Shown: positions 32,998 to 42,124, numbered from the stretch's first letter. The stretch is DNA of 64,000 nt from Flavobacterium sp. IB48 (GCF_016405855.1 NZ_JAEFCA010000001.1:696170-760169), one strand, 5' to 3'. Translations and numbers: made by a program. Notes: a model not told the origin generated them from the letters alone.

Positions 32998-33084
32998 CAG
33001 AGAGGAAGGGATTCGAACCCTCGATACAGTTACCCATATACTAGCTTTCCAGGCTAGCTCCTTAAACCACTCGGACACCTCTCT
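32998..33084 (-). tRNA. tRNA-Ser (anticodon GGA)
   Basis: An 87-nt gene on the minus strand. The 7-bp acceptor stem AGAGAGG/CCTCTCT, anticodon arm CTAGC-CTGGAAA-GCTAG with anticodon GGA, a long variable arm typical of serine tRNAs and the T-loop GGTTCGAATCC are all present. The discriminator base is G. CCA is not encoded. It reads UCC and UCU codons. Confidence 0.95.
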
Positions 33085-33145
33085 ATTTTGGTCTGCAAAT
33101 AACACAAAAAAATCTGACTTTACAAAGGTAAAATCCAAGTTACTT

Positions 33146-34015
33146 TTAGATGCTTTTTTTAAATTCTTCCATAAACAGTTTTACCGCTTTTTTCTGATAG
33201 CCGCCCATTGTCAGCATGTACGAATCTCTTTTTGTGGAAACTCCCGTAATTTGAATGGCTTGTAAGTTATCCCAATCTTTTAGAGCCATTTCGGCTACGA
33301 TTGTTGCCCAATCGCTGTTTTCTACCATTTGCAGTAATGCATGAATTGATTGCAGTTCTATCGAAATTTTAGGTTTCATATTAAACTTCTTAAACAGCTC
33401 TTCGACATATTCTCTCGAATTAGAACCTTTTCCTGGCAATATCAACGGAATCTCTTCTATTTTCTTAAAAGCAATTTTGTCCAAATCTGCCAAGGCATGA
33501 TTTTTAGAAACTACCATAACCATATTTGAAGTAAACAAAGGTACTTTCTGAATCGGCATTTCAATTTCATGTGATGAAATAACGAATACCAAATCCAATT
33601 CGTTGTCAATCAGTTTTTGCTCTAAAACTTCTGTTGTGCCATACTCTACAATAATTTTGAGATTTTGGTATTTTTTGGCAAAAGCATTTACAACAGGCAG
33701 AATCAATAACCCAAAAATATACGTCACGCCAATGCGTAATTCGCCGCCAATCATTTCGCTTAAATCTTCAATGGCCTGTTTTCCGTTTTCTACATTCTCT
33801 ACTACTTTTTTAGCATGAATTAAAAAAACCGAACCAGCTTCTGTCAATTGCACTTTTTTACCAATTCGCTTAAACAAAGGCAAGCCGAGTTCTTCTTCGA
33901 GTTTTTTAATTTGTTGTGAAAGTCCCGATTGGGTTACAAAACACAATTCTGCAGCTTTGGTAAAGTGCAAAACCTCAGCTGTTTTAATAAAATATTGCAG
34001 TTGATAGATTTCCAT
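33146..34015 (-). CDS. LysR family transcriptional regulator
   Basis: Regulator of 289 residues. The N-terminal winged HTH is unmistakable (MEIYQLQYFIKTAEVLHFTK and CFVTQSGLSQQIKKLEEELG). The C-terminal periplasmic-binding-like effector domain runs from about residue 90. It is divergent from an MFS transporter with a 90-bp intergenic region carrying an inverted repeat, the classical LysR arrangement, so the transporter is the likely target. The inducer is unknown. Confidence 0.92.
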   Translation of the reverse strand: MEIYQLQYFIKTAEVLHFTKAAELCFVTQSGLSQQIKKLEEELGLPLFKRIGKKVQLTEAGSVFLIHAKKVVENVENGKQAIEDLSEMIGGELRIGVTYIFGLLILPVVNAFAKKYQNLKIIVEYGTTEVLEQKLIDNELDLVFVISSHEIEMPIQKVPLFTSNMVMVVSKNHALADLDKIAFKKIEEIPLILPGKGSNSREYVEELFKKFNMKPKISIELQSIHALLQMVENSDWATIVAEMALKDWDNLQAIQITGVSTKRDSYMLTMGGYQKKAVKLFMEEFKKSI

Positions 34016-34017
34016 AT

Positions 34018-34042
34018 TGATAAGTTTTATTACTTATTATCA
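34018..34042. promoter_or_regulatory. Inverted repeat TGATAA-N13-TTATCA, candidate LysR site
   Basis: A dyad containing T-N11-A type symmetry starts 3 bp upstream of the LysR start codon, within the LysR-MFS divergent region. A degenerate -7 box, GACCTTTG, for the MFS gene follows at about 34081. Binding by this regulator is inferred from position. Confidence 0.4.
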
Positions 34043-34105
34043 GTAAAATTATTAATTTTTCTAATGAAATCATAATCCCGACCTTTGTATTAAATATTTA
34101 GAGTC

Positions 34106-35347
34106 ATGTTTAAAGCCTTAAAATCAAAAAATTTCAAATTATTTTTCTACGGTCAGTCCGTATCTGTTATCGGAACTTGGATGCAAAAAACAGCGGTAAG
34201 CTGGATGGTTTATAGCATAACAGGATCTGTTTTTTTATTAGGTTTAGCGACTTTCTTAAGCATGATTCCGTCTTTGTTTCTAGCACCTCTTGCAGGAAGC
34301 ATTATTGGCCGTTACGATAGACACCGTGCCATGATGGTTTTGCAATCTTTGGCGATGCTTCAAGCCGGAGCTTTGGCGTTGCTTATTTATCTTAAAATTT
34401 ACAATATCAATTTTATTTTAGCCTTGAGTTTAATTCAAGGAATTATAAATGCTTTTGATATGACTTGCCGTCAAACCATGATGATTGATATTGTCGACAA
34501 TAAAGAAGATCTTCCAAATGCTGTGGCGCTTAACTCTACTTTGAACAACTTTGCACGTATTGCAGGTCCTGCGCTTGCCGGAATTATTTTGCACCAATAT
34601 GGAGAAGATATCTGTTTTATTGGAAATTTCGTGAGTTATGTTCCTGTCTTGATTTCATTAATGATGATGAAAATCACTCCACATATTAAAGCCGAAAACA
34701 AGTTGAATATGATAGACGATTTAATGGAAGGTTTAGATTATGTAAAAAAAGAAACCGAAATGGCCAGAATGCTTTTGATGTTAACTTGCAGTAGTTTATT
34801 TGTCATTTCTTTTAATACTTTGATGCCTGTTTTTGCAAAAGATATTTTTAATGGAAATGCCCAAACTTTTAGCTGGTTCGAAAGTGCTGCCGGAATTGGT
34901 TCTGTTTTATCTGCAATTTATTTGGCCAATCTAAAATCAGCTGAAAACATGAGCAAATTAATGATTTCGGCAAGTTTACTTCTTGGTTTTAGCGTAATTA
35001 TTCTAGCTGTTTCAAGCAGTATAACAATTGCTTTAATCTGTATGACTTTAAGCGGAATCGGAATGATGGGACAAACTTCTTCTATCAACATTTATATTCA
35101 GACTCATAGTGCTGTCAATATGCGTTCAAGAAGCATTAGCTACTACATGATGGCATATCAGGGAATGATTCCTGTAGGAAGTTTAATTATCGGTTATGTT
35201 TCTCACTTTTTAGGCGTAAGAGCTACAGTTGCTATTCAGGGAATTATATGTATTATTTCTGTAATTGTTTATGTGTATTATAAAAAACACAAAGCAATTG
35301 ACGATTTGGAAACTTGTCCGGTTGAGTATAGAAATTCCAAGTTTTAA
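34106..35347 (+). CDS. MFS transporter (MFS_3 / enterobactin-exporter type)
   Basis: Inner-membrane secondary transporter of 413 residues with about 12 hydrophobic segments. The N-terminus (LKSKNFKLFFYGQSVSVIGT) and GSIIGRYDRHRAMM motif-A variant belong to the MFS_3 subgroup, which includes EntS-like exporters; small-molecule efflux is likely. Divergent LysR regulator suggests substrate-induced expression. After the stop comes a block of dispersed repeats, so it is monocistronic. Confidence 0.85.
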   Translation: MFKALKSKNFKLFFYGQSVSVIGTWMQKTAVSWMVYSITGSVFLLGLATFLSMIPSLFLAPLAGSIIGRYDRHRAMMVLQSLAMLQAGALALLIYLKIYNINFILALSLIQGIINAFDMTCRQTMMIDIVDNKEDLPNAVALNSTLNNFARIAGPALAGIILHQYGEDICFIGNFVSYVPVLISLMMMKITPHIKAENKLNMIDDLMEGLDYVKKETEMARMLLMLTCSSLFVISFNTLMPVFAKDIFNGNAQTFSWFESAAGIGSVLSAIYLANLKSAENMSKLMISASLLLGFSVIILAVSSSITIALICMTLSGIGMMGQTSSINIYIQTHSAVNMRSRSISYYMMAYQGMIPVGSLIIGYVSHFLGVRATVAIQGIICIISVIVYVYYKKHKAIDDLETCPVEYRNSKF

Positions 35348-35389
35348 AAGTTCAAAAAAGAAATTTCAAATTCCAATTACACACAATAT

Positions 35390-35516
35390 TGTCATTTCGA
35401 CGAAGGAGAAATCTTCGCGAGAAACTCGACAAAGGTTGGCTTATTGGAACGGAGTTACTTGTGGAGATTTGCTTCGCCAATTCGCTATCGCTCGGGTCTC
35501 CTTCGTCGAAATGACA
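35390..35516. mobile_element. MITE-like element with perfect 20-bp terminal inverted repeats
   Basis: TGTCATTTCGACGAAGGAGA at 35390-35409 is exactly mirrored at 35497-35516. The 127-bp element encodes nothing and has internal imperfect pairing. No target-site duplication is obvious. It is a non-autonomous element or long hairpin. The rest of the gap 35348-35721 holds two further hairpins and a GATCCTTCCTTCGTCAGGAT repeat near 35605. Confidence 0.65.
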
Positions 35517-35542
35517 AACTGAACGTTTAATCTATTAAAAAC

Positions 35543-35574
35543 AAACCCGACAGGTTTTAAAATCTGTCGGGTTT
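35543..35574. repeat. CCCGACAGG hairpin repeat, copy 2
   Basis: AAACCCGACAGGTTTT pairs with AAAATCTGTCGGGTTT with one G-T pair. It shares its core with the hairpin at 7961-7993. Confidence 0.75.
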
Positions 35575-35662
35575 CGCTATCTTAACGTTGCCGAGTTTCT
35601 TGTGTGATCCTTCCTTCGTCAGGATGACAAACTGCGCGGTTAAGGTGAAATTTTCAATAAAA

Positions 35663-35701
35663 AAATCCCAAATTCCAACCTTATTTTGGAATTTGGGATT
35701 T
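35663..35701 (-). terminator. AATCCCAAATTCCAA hairpin terminator of ansA
   Basis: AAATCCCAAATTCCAA and TTGGAATTTGGGATTT form a 16-bp perfect stem, 7-nt loop. Read on the minus strand it runs into seven T. It lies 20 bp after the ansA stop. A sister hairpin ends the RND operon (50430-50469). Confidence 0.8.
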
Positions 35702-35721
35702 CTAATATTGTAATTTAAACT

Positions 35722-36750
35722 TTAAGATATTTCTCCGCGAAGAGCAGTTTCAAAAATATCTTTAAATTCATTTTCTGGAATATTGTGTCCAAGCAAATAC
35801 ATCAATTTGGTAATTGCTGCTTCTGTAGTAATGTCTTTTCCAGAAATAACGCCTAACGATTTTAGCGCTGTACTGGTTTCGTATTGCCCCATATTCACAC
35901 TTCCGCCAGAACATTGTGTTACGTTTACGATATACATTCCAGATTTGATGGCTTTTTCAATTAAATTTAAAAACCAATCTTCGGTTGGCGCGTTTCCTGA
36001 ACCGTAAGTTTCCAGAATAATTCCTCTTAAACCTTTTGTTGCAAGGATTGAAGCCAAAACAATTTCGCTCATTCCTGGAAACATTTTGATAATTGCCACG
36101 TGATTGTCTAAGTTTTTATGAACAATCAGATTGGCATCTTTATTTACTGGAAGAAATAAATGTCTGTTTAGTTTTAAATGAACACCAGATTCTACCAATT
36201 CAGGGTAATTTGGTGCTGTAAAAGCTCTAAAATGCTCCGCATTTACTTTAGAAGTTCTGTTTCCTCGGTATAATTTGTATTCAAAATACAAGCAAACTTC
36301 AGTAATAACTGGCTTTCCGTTTTCTTGAAGAGATGCAATCTGAATTGCTGTTATCAAGTTTTCTTTTGCATCTGTACGCAAATCTCCAATTGGCAATTGC
36401 GACCCTGTAAATACTACTGGTTTTGCCAAATTCTCCAACATAAAACTCAATGCTGATGCCGAATACGACATTGTATCTGATCCGTGAAGGACAACAAATC
36501 CGTCGTAAGCGTTGTAATTTTCCTCGATAATGGTGGCAATTCTTGTCCACATTTCGGGATTCATATTCGAAGAATCAATTGGATGTTCGAATGAAATTGA
36601 TTCTATTTCGCAGTCCAATTGCTTAATTTCTGGAATTTTCTGAATTAATTTACCAAAATTAAAAGCTTTTAGCGCTCCAGTTTCAAAATCTTTGCTCATA
36701 CCGATAGTTCCTCCGGTATAAATCAATAATATTTTTGCTTTAGATGACAT
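35722..36750 (-). CDS. ansA: Type I L-asparaginase
   Basis: Cytosolic enzyme hydrolysing asparagine to aspartate and ammonia, 342 residues. The first catalytic threonine is Thr15 in YTGGTIGM; the second group is HGSDTMSYSA with Asp92 and Thr93, where Ser replaces the common Thr in HGTDT. A lysine follows in RTDAKENL near 125. There is no signal peptide, which fits type I rather than the periplasmic type II. Its start overlaps the end of the acyltransferase gene by 11 bp, so the two are translationally coupled. Confidence 0.92.
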   Translation of the reverse strand: MSSKAKILLIYTGGTIGMSKDFETGALKAFNFGKLIQKIPEIKQLDCEIESISFEHPIDSSNMNPEMWTRIATIIEENYNAYDGFVVLHGSDTMSYSASALSFMLENLAKPVVFTGSQLPIGDLRTDAKENLITAIQIASLQENGKPVITEVCLYFEYKLYRGNRTSKVNAEHFRAFTAPNYPELVESGVHLKLNRHLFLPVNKDANLIVHKNLDNHVAIIKMFPGMSEIVLASILATKGLRGIILETYGSGNAPTEDWFLNLIEKAIKSGMYIVNVTQCSGGSVNMGQYETSTALKSLGVISGKDITTEAAITKLMYLLGHNIPENEFKDIFETALRGEIS

Positions 36751-37876
36751 CTTGGTATTTTAATTTGTTGACAACAGGATTGGCATACATTGCTAAAAAT
36801 CCTTGTCTTGTCACAGGATTATCGCTTCCGATTCTCATTTCTAAACGACGCTCAAAAAGCTGTTTTTCACTCTCTTTATACTTATGAGCGAATTTGTCTG
36901 TTTCGTTTAAAATATCGTACGCAATAAAGTTTGTTGGCCATAATTGGTAGTTTTTCAAAATCACATCATCGATAGTTTGTGCCAAAGCCTGAACTTGCTT
37001 GTTTGCATTGTCATTTTCGGCCACAATCTGATCGATTTCTGTATCTAGAACATCGCCAACAGAAATATGTATTCTTTTTTTAGTTCCCATGATACCACTT
37101 ATAATGGTCATGAAATCTTCATTTTTATCTTTTACGTAAACTTCGTTGTTTGCTTCTGCCATTAATTGTGGCATTTTAAGAACATCAGTCGGATCATATT
37201 CGTACGAAATAGAAACTGGAACAATTTTTAATTTCTTGAAATAATCCATTAAATTAGGTTCATCAGAACCCATTCCAATCATTTTTAAAACTCCTGGATT
37301 GGTTTCGTCGTTTCCATCTTTTGTTCTTCCCTCTCTTTGTGCAATCCAAACCGAACGATTTTCGCGAAGCAATAATTGTCCCATATATTCAGACAATAAT
37401 TTTGAACTTTGCAGCATTTCACGAGGCGTCAGACCTCTTAAAACCAAAAAGTTTCTATTTAATTTTGCTAAAGTTGCCAAGAAAGCTTTCTTAACCAAAT
37501 TGTCACCAATTGCCGAAGCAGTCATTACCAAACCATGTTCGAATAAACAAACATTCAGTAATGTAGTATCGAGAAGAATATCTCTATGATTTGAGATAAA
37601 CAAATAAGAAGTATTTGGTTCTAGCTTTTCAAAACCTGAAGTTGTAAGACCTTCAGAGCTTTTTTCTAAAACTTTCTGGATAGTATTGTAAATAAAGTTG
37701 CATTGAAAATCACGAATAGAATGTGTTTTCTTCAATTGTTCCTTCCAAACCTCATCTTCTACATCCGGAAAAGTAAAGTTCATCATGGTTTTCATCATCG
37801 GATGATTGACAACACCATGAAGTGCTTCATTTATTTCGGAATCATAAAACGGTCGAATGGCATCAAATCTCTGCAT
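36740..37876 (-). CDS. Glycerol-3-phosphate/1-acylglycerol-phosphate acyltransferase family protein
   Basis: Membrane-associated acyltransferase of 378 residues, probably adding an acyl chain to a glycerophosphate or related lipid. The catalytic block is ISNHRDILLD near residue 93, followed by RNFLVLRGLTPREML and the substrate-binding REGRTKDGND near 184 and VPVSISYEYDP near 215. This resembles the large PlsC-like proteins of flavobacteria rather than the short PlsC. It is the middle gene of tatD-acyltransferase-ansA, overlapping ansA by 11 bp. Confidence 0.82.
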   Translation of the reverse strand: MQRFDAIRPFYDSEINEALHGVVNHPMMKTMMNFTFPDVEDEVWKEQLKKTHSIRDFQCNFIYNTIQKVLEKSSEGLTTSGFEKLEPNTSYLFISNHRDILLDTTLLNVCLFEHGLVMTASAIGDNLVKKAFLATLAKLNRNFLVLRGLTPREMLQSSKLLSEYMGQLLLRENRSVWIAQREGRTKDGNDETNPGVLKMIGMGSDEPNLMDYFKKLKIVPVSISYEYDPTDVLKMPQLMAEANNEVYVKDKNEDFMTIISGIMGTKKRIHISVGDVLDTEIDQIVAENDNANKQVQALAQTIDDVILKNYQLWPTNFIAYDILNETDKFAHKYKESEKQLFERRLEMRIGSDNPVTRQGFLAMYANPVVNKLKYQDVI

Positions 37877-37939
37877 TATTTATTTGGGTTTAAGTGGGCA
37901 AAAGAACAAAAAAAAAATTAAAGTTTTGTAAGGTCTGGG

Positions 37940-38719
37940 TTAAATCCCAAAAACGTCCTTTGAATTTTGAGTCGTAATCTTGGCAATTTCTTCTGCAGAA
38001 ACTCCATAAATGTCGCTTAACTTAGCAATAACGTTGACTAAATAACTACTTTCATTTCTTTTTCCTCTATACGGAATTGGTGCTAAATATGGAGAATCTG
38101 TCTCCAAAACGATGTGCTTTAAATCGATTTGGTTTAAAAACTGATCGATTTTTCCGTTTTTAAACGTTACAACACCGCCAATTCCTAATTTCATTTTGTA
38201 AGAAATCGCACGCTCTGCTTGTTCTAAAGTTCCGGAAAAACAATGAAAAATCCCAAATAAATCTTCAGATTTTTCTTCTTCTAATACTTCAAAAATTTCA
38301 TCAAAGGCTTCTCTGCAATGAATTACGATTGGCAATTTGTATTGTTTTGCCAACTGAATTTGTCTTTTAAAAGCAATTTGCTGTTCTTTTAAATGCGTTT
38401 TATCCCAATACAAATCGATTCCGATTTCGCCAACTGCATAGAATTTTCTTTTGGACAGTTCGTTTTCAACATGTGCCAATTCTTCTAGATAATTATCTTT
38501 CACATAAGTGGGATGCAAACCCATCATTAGAAATATATTTTCTGGATAATTTTTCTCTAAATCATACATAGATTGTGTGGTTGCAGCATCAATCGCGGGA
38601 ATAAAAAAACGTGTAACTCCTGCGTCAATGGCGCGCTGAATCATGGCATCGCGATCCTGATCAAATTCTTCAGAATATAAATGGGTGTGGGTATCGGTAA
38701 TAATTGGTGTTGAATTCAA
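37940..38719 (-). CDS. tatD: TatD family metal-dependent hydrolase
   Basis: TIM-barrel deoxyribonuclease family protein of 259 residues. Metal ligands appear as DTHTHLYSEEF at the N-terminus, GEIGIDLYWD near 93, IHCREAFDE near 132, HCFSGT near 158 and ETDSPYLAP near 207. All are intact. The family has 3'-5' DNase activity and acts in DNA repair and quality control. It is the first gene of a three-gene minus-strand group, 63 bp upstream of the acyltransferase. Confidence 0.93.
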   Translation of the reverse strand: MNSTPIITDTHTHLYSEEFDQDRDAMIQRAIDAGVTRFFIPAIDAATTQSMYDLEKNYPENIFLMMGLHPTYVKDNYLEELAHVENELSKRKFYAVGEIGIDLYWDKTHLKEQQIAFKRQIQLAKQYKLPIVIHCREAFDEIFEVLEEEKSEDLFGIFHCFSGTLEQAERAISYKMKLGIGGVVTFKNGKIDQFLNQIDLKHIVLETDSPYLAPIPYRGKRNESSYLVNVIAKLSDIYGVSAEEIAKITTQNSKDVFGI

Positions 38720-38869
38720 GACTATAATTTTAAAACGCCAAAATTACGACAATATTAAAAGAATAGCAATTCGGTGTTATTTGGTAGACGAATGAAACGG
38801 ATTCACTTTCGTGAAAACGCTGCTCTAAACGGATTTTTCTCATTTTATGACCCTTTTAAAAAAGAAAAA

Positions 38870-38899
38870 CCTTTGTCAAGACTTAGAACTTTGACAAAG
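38870..38899. repeat. CCTTTGTCAA hairpin
   Basis: CCTTTGTCAA and TTGACAAAGG, 10 bp perfect, around a 10-nt loop. It lies in the gene-free stretch 38720-39035 together with a MITE-like element. Confidence 0.55.
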
Positions 38900-38925
38900 G
38901 CCAGAACAATAATCACCTAATTTTT

Positions 38926-39029
38926 GTTATTCTGAAGAACAAAGGGCCTCACAAGAAGCTTCGAAAAGAAAACCCCCATTTTTTCTCTCGATCAGCTAGT
39001 GCGACCCCTCGTTCTTCAGTATGACAAAC
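38926..39029. mobile_element. MITE-like element with CTGAAGAAC terminal inverted repeats
   Basis: GTTATTCTGAAGAACAAAGG near 38926 is mirrored imperfectly by CCTCGTTCTTCAGTATGACA near 39008, giving a 104-bp non-coding unit similar in size and layout to 35390-35516. The right end nearly touches the S41 stop. Confidence 0.5.
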
Positions 39030-39035
39030 GAGGTT

Positions 39036-40679
39036 TTATTTACCTGTTTCAACATATAGCAAAGCCCGTTCCAAAACTTCGTCTTTGCCTTGCTGAATAC
39101 CTAAAATTGTTGGTTTTATTTCAATATCGGGTACAATTCCTACACGCTGCGTTTCTCTGCCATCAGGATAATAAACGCCAACTCCAGTATATCTTGTATG
39201 AAATGTTGCAAAATCAAGCTCAGTCACATTTCCATCTGCTCCTGCAGTCTGACTTCCTATTATTGTGGTATTACCTGCAGTTTGAAAACACATTGCTGTC
39301 CATTCTGCTTGACTCATCGATTCTTCGTTAAGCAAAACAATAACTTTTCCTTTATAATTATCTTTGTTTTCAGAACCGCATGTTGATCCCTTTGTCCATT
39401 TAAATTTTCCTGGATAACTAAAGTCTGGATGAGTGTAAATCGCAAATTTTTCTTCGTGAGCATTTAAAAAATTAGCAATCTCATAATACGTTCCATTCGG
39501 ATAATTTCGCATATCAAAAACTATTGCTTTAGTCGATTTGAGCGCTTCAATCATATCAGGAATGTTTTTAGGTTTAATAATACCCATATCTACATATCCG
39601 ATATTATTGTCTAAGAGTTTAAATCTTTCCTTTTTCTTTTGAGCTCCTTTTTTAAATTCATTTCTATGAGAATCGTGATAATTATACCATCTCATTGATT
39701 TTGAAATTAACTTGCCATCTTTTAAAAACTCAATTTCAACACTATCTGAATAACCCGTTAAAATTTTTCTCACGGCTTTATTTAGAAATACAGGCTCATT
39801 TGAGGCTGTACATAAATCTCTATATTCTAAAGTAAGTTCAGCAATTGTCTTATTATTTACTTTTGTAATTACATCTCCGACCTTTATATCATCAGCTTGA
39901 GCCAAACTGTCTGCCAGTATTTCGGTAATTACCATCTTATTATCAATTATTTTACAGTCAGCTGGAAAAAATCTTCTGCTTTCATCAAAAATACTATTCT
40001 TATAAAGAGCAAACTCAACGTGACTATCGTTTAGTTTTGTCGATACTTTTCTAATCACTTTGTAAAAATCGTCTTCGCCCTTTACATTAAGAACAGCTGG
40101 AATAGACTCATTTAAAGTCAAATCCCATTTTTGATCCATTATATATTTGTATGGAAAAAAGTATTCTACTAAATTCCAATACATAAAAAACCATAAAACT
40201 CTTGAGTTCTTATCTTCATAGTTTAGCTTAAAATAGTTTCCATTTTTTAAAGGATTGTATCCAGGCCCGATTTCTTCATCAGTTTGGAATCTATTTTCTT
40301 CAATAAATTTTAATTTCTTCGAAAGCTTTTTAGAGAACAACTTATTATTAAACCAACTCAGATCAAAATTCTTATCAAAGAACTTAACGTCTTTTGGTAT
40401 TGCAATTGGTGCGATTTCTTCTACTGCGCCCAAATCATCAATCCAATTTTCTAAGATTAATGAAAACTCTTCTTTCGTTTGTGCTTTATCTATTAAAGGC
40501 AATTTTTCTAAAAGCTGTTTATCCCAATCTGTCTGTCCGTTAGCAACCTTTGGATGATAATATTTCAAGAAACCCCAAACTTTACAAGTCGCGGCCAACT
40601 TTTCAGTCTCAGTAATTTTATTGAAACTAAAAATGGTTTGCGAACAAACAAGTAAAAATAGTAGGGCAACTTTTTTCAT
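39036..40679 (-). CDS. S41 family peptidase with PDZ-like domain (paralogue B)
   Basis: Exported S41 peptidase of 547 residues, the same length as the gene at 15019-16662 and clearly its paralogue: both carry LAATCKVWGFLKYYHP, FDKNFDLSWFN, KLKFIEENR and the closing ILGIQQGKDEVLERA. Signal peptide 1-18. The probable nucleophile is Ser456 in EESMSQAEW, with GSQTAGADG and GIVPDIEIKPT following. It lies downstream of the sigma/anti-sigma pair on the same strand, but a hairpin with a T-run between them suggests separate transcription. Substrate unknown. Confidence 0.87.
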   Translation of the reverse strand: MKKVALLFLLVCSQTIFSFNKITETEKLAATCKVWGFLKYYHPKVANGQTDWDKQLLEKLPLIDKAQTKEEFSLILENWIDDLGAVEEIAPIAIPKDVKFFDKNFDLSWFNNKLFSKKLSKKLKFIEENRFQTDEEIGPGYNPLKNGNYFKLNYEDKNSRVLWFFMYWNLVEYFFPYKYIMDQKWDLTLNESIPAVLNVKGEDDFYKVIRKVSTKLNDSHVEFALYKNSIFDESRRFFPADCKIIDNKMVITEILADSLAQADDIKVGDVITKVNNKTIAELTLEYRDLCTASNEPVFLNKAVRKILTGYSDSVEIEFLKDGKLISKSMRWYNYHDSHRNEFKKGAQKKKERFKLLDNNIGYVDMGIIKPKNIPDMIEALKSTKAIVFDMRNYPNGTYYEIANFLNAHEEKFAIYTHPDFSYPGKFKWTKGSTCGSENKDNYKGKVIVLLNEESMSQAEWTAMCFQTAGNTTIIGSQTAGADGNVTELDFATFHTRYTGVGVYYPDGRETQRVGIVPDIEIKPTILGIQQGKDEVLERALLYVETGK

Positions 40680-40734
40680 TTTGGGTTTATATAGCTTGGT
40701 TAAATTGTTTTTGGGTTAATTCTTAAAAAAGAAA

Positions 40735-40766
40735 ATCGAATTTAGAACTAAAATTCCAAATTCGAT
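40735..40766 (-). terminator. Terminator after the sigma/anti-sigma pair
   Basis: ATCGAATTT and AAATTCGAT pair over 9 bp with a 14-nt loop. On the minus strand a T-rich run follows. Confidence 0.55.
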
Positions 40767-40811
40767 TGAGGTTTTCCGTAAAGAGATAAAATTTTTCTTA
40801 ATAATTAAAAA

Positions 40812-41537
40812 TTATTCCAATTCTTCCAAAAGTTGTTCTACATCATCATAGTCTTCGTAGTCTTGCGAAATGGTCTGTAAAATGGCTTTACATTCGTTAT
40901 ATTTTCCTTGTTTTAGCTTCGACAACGCCAGATTCCATTTTGCTTTTTCTTTATAAACAGAATTTCCAGCTTCTAATTCTTTAAAGATCGTTTCCGCTTT
41001 TACGTATTTGTCAACTTGCAACAACGAAACTGCATAAAAGTATTTTATTTCGTCTGAGTTGTTTTCTTTCAAAATCATTTCAAAAATCGGAATAGCGGTT
41101 TCATATCTTTTTCCGTTGAAATTATTCTCAGCTTGTTTTAAAATTGCTTCAGACACTCCTCTTTCTGTAAAATAAGCACTTTCTGGGTGGTTGTAATCAT
41201 CAAAATTTGGATAATGTTTATAATCAAAGAAAAATAATCCAAACATAATGATTATCGATGCTGCAACGGCAAAATACCAAGGCTTAAGCGAAGCCACTTT
41301 ATTTTTCTTTTTATTGAAATATTTATTCGAAATTTTAGTCAGGTTTTCTTCAAAAACTTCACGCTGTTGTTCTATTCCGAATTTATTTTCCAGTTGAAAA
41401 TGTATTTCTTTGAAACTTTCAAACTCCGAAGCCAATTCGGAATCCTCAGATAACTGTTTCTCGAAATTGTTTTTTTCATCAACGGTCAGTTCGCCTTGAA
41501 GATATTGGTCAAATAATATATAGCGTTCTTCGTTCAT
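40812..41537 (-). CDS. Membrane protein with TPR-like periplasmic domain, putative anti-sigma factor
   Basis: Protein of 241 residues with a single membrane segment near 89-106 (PWYFAVAASIIIMFGLFFF). The N-terminal cytoplasmic part (MNEERYILFDQYLQGELTVD, with SEDSELASEF) looks like an anti-sigma zinc-finger-like N-terminus without the metal ligands. The C-terminal periplasmic part has TPR-like repeats (AILKQAENNFNGKRYETAIP, KYFYAVSLLQVDKYVKAETI, WNLALSKLKQGKYNECKAIL). It starts 2 bp after the sigma-factor stop, the classical sigma/anti-sigma pairing. Anti-sigma function is inferred from that. Confidence 0.72.
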   Translation of the reverse strand: MNEERYILFDQYLQGELTVDEKNNFEKQLSEDSELASEFESFKEIHFQLENKFGIEQQREVFEENLTKISNKYFNKKKNKVASLKPWYFAVAASIIIMFGLFFFDYKHYPNFDDYNHPESAYFTERGVSEAILKQAENNFNGKRYETAIPIFEMILKENNSDEIKYFYAVSLLQVDKYVKAETIFKELEAGNSVYKEKAKWNLALSKLKQGKYNECKAILQTISQDYEDYDDVEQLLEELE

Positions 41538-41539
41538 GA

Positions 41540-42124
41540 TTAATTGTTTTTTAAAGAGTTAAAATTTTTCGCTTCCTGAATCCACTGCGTCAGCTGTCCT
41601 ACACACAACGATTTCTTTTTTCGGACATAACCATATGTTACATTGAGTTTTTGAGCCACTTCTTCCATCGATTTTAGAGAAAAACTGAGCTTCAGAACTT
41701 CTTGGCATTTCTCTCCCAGTTTCTGAAACATGGAATCAAAAAGCTTCTGTTTTTCATCAAATTCTTCGGCTTGTGCAACCAATTCGTGAGCAGATTCATT
41801 GATAGATACCACATTCTCATAAATTGTTACCCCTTTATTCGCAGAATTTTTCAGTTCGTTAAGCCACTTTCTTTTGCATAACAAGAAAAAATAAGCATCA
41901 AACGGACAGGTTAATTGAAGTTTACCCGCTTTCGCCTGATTAAAAAGCAAAATCATGATTTCCTGAATCACATCCTGCGCTTGGTCTTTATCTCCGGAGT
42001 TATTCGTGATAAACTGAACGACTTTGGGCGCAAACTTTTTATATATCATTTCAATTACTACCGAATCATTTGCAGCAAGTCCGTCGATATATTTTTGATC
42101 AGGATGAATTCTATTTTGATCCAT
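41540..42124 (-). CDS. ECF-type RNA polymerase sigma-70 factor
   Basis: Alternative sigma factor of 194 residues. The region 2 helix (IYKKFAPKVVQFITNNSGDK, AQDVIQEIMILLFNQA) and a region 4 HTH (MEEVAQKLNVTYGYVRKKKS) are visible, and region 3 is absent as expected for ECF. It is followed directly by a membrane TPR protein likely to sequester it. It is divergent from an envelope block containing lipoproteins, a CHAT protease and a retropepsin, whose upstream DNA carries repeated GGTAACAA motifs. Control of that block is a reasonable inference. Confidence 0.85.
   Translation of the reverse strand: MDQNRIHPDQKYIDGLAANDSVVIEMIYKKFAPKVVQFITNNSGDKDQAQDVIQEIMILLFNQAKAGKLQLTCPFDAYFFLLCKRKWLNELKNSANKGVTIYENVVSINESAHELVAQAEEFDEKQKLFDSMFQKLGEKCQEVLKLSFSLKSMEEVAQKLNVTYGYVRKKKSLCVGQLTQWIQEAKNFNSLKNN

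Noticed and set aside
32947..33138. Minus-strand ORF of 63 codons
   Set aside because: It covers the tRNA-Ser gene and its terminator and is a by-product of those sequences.
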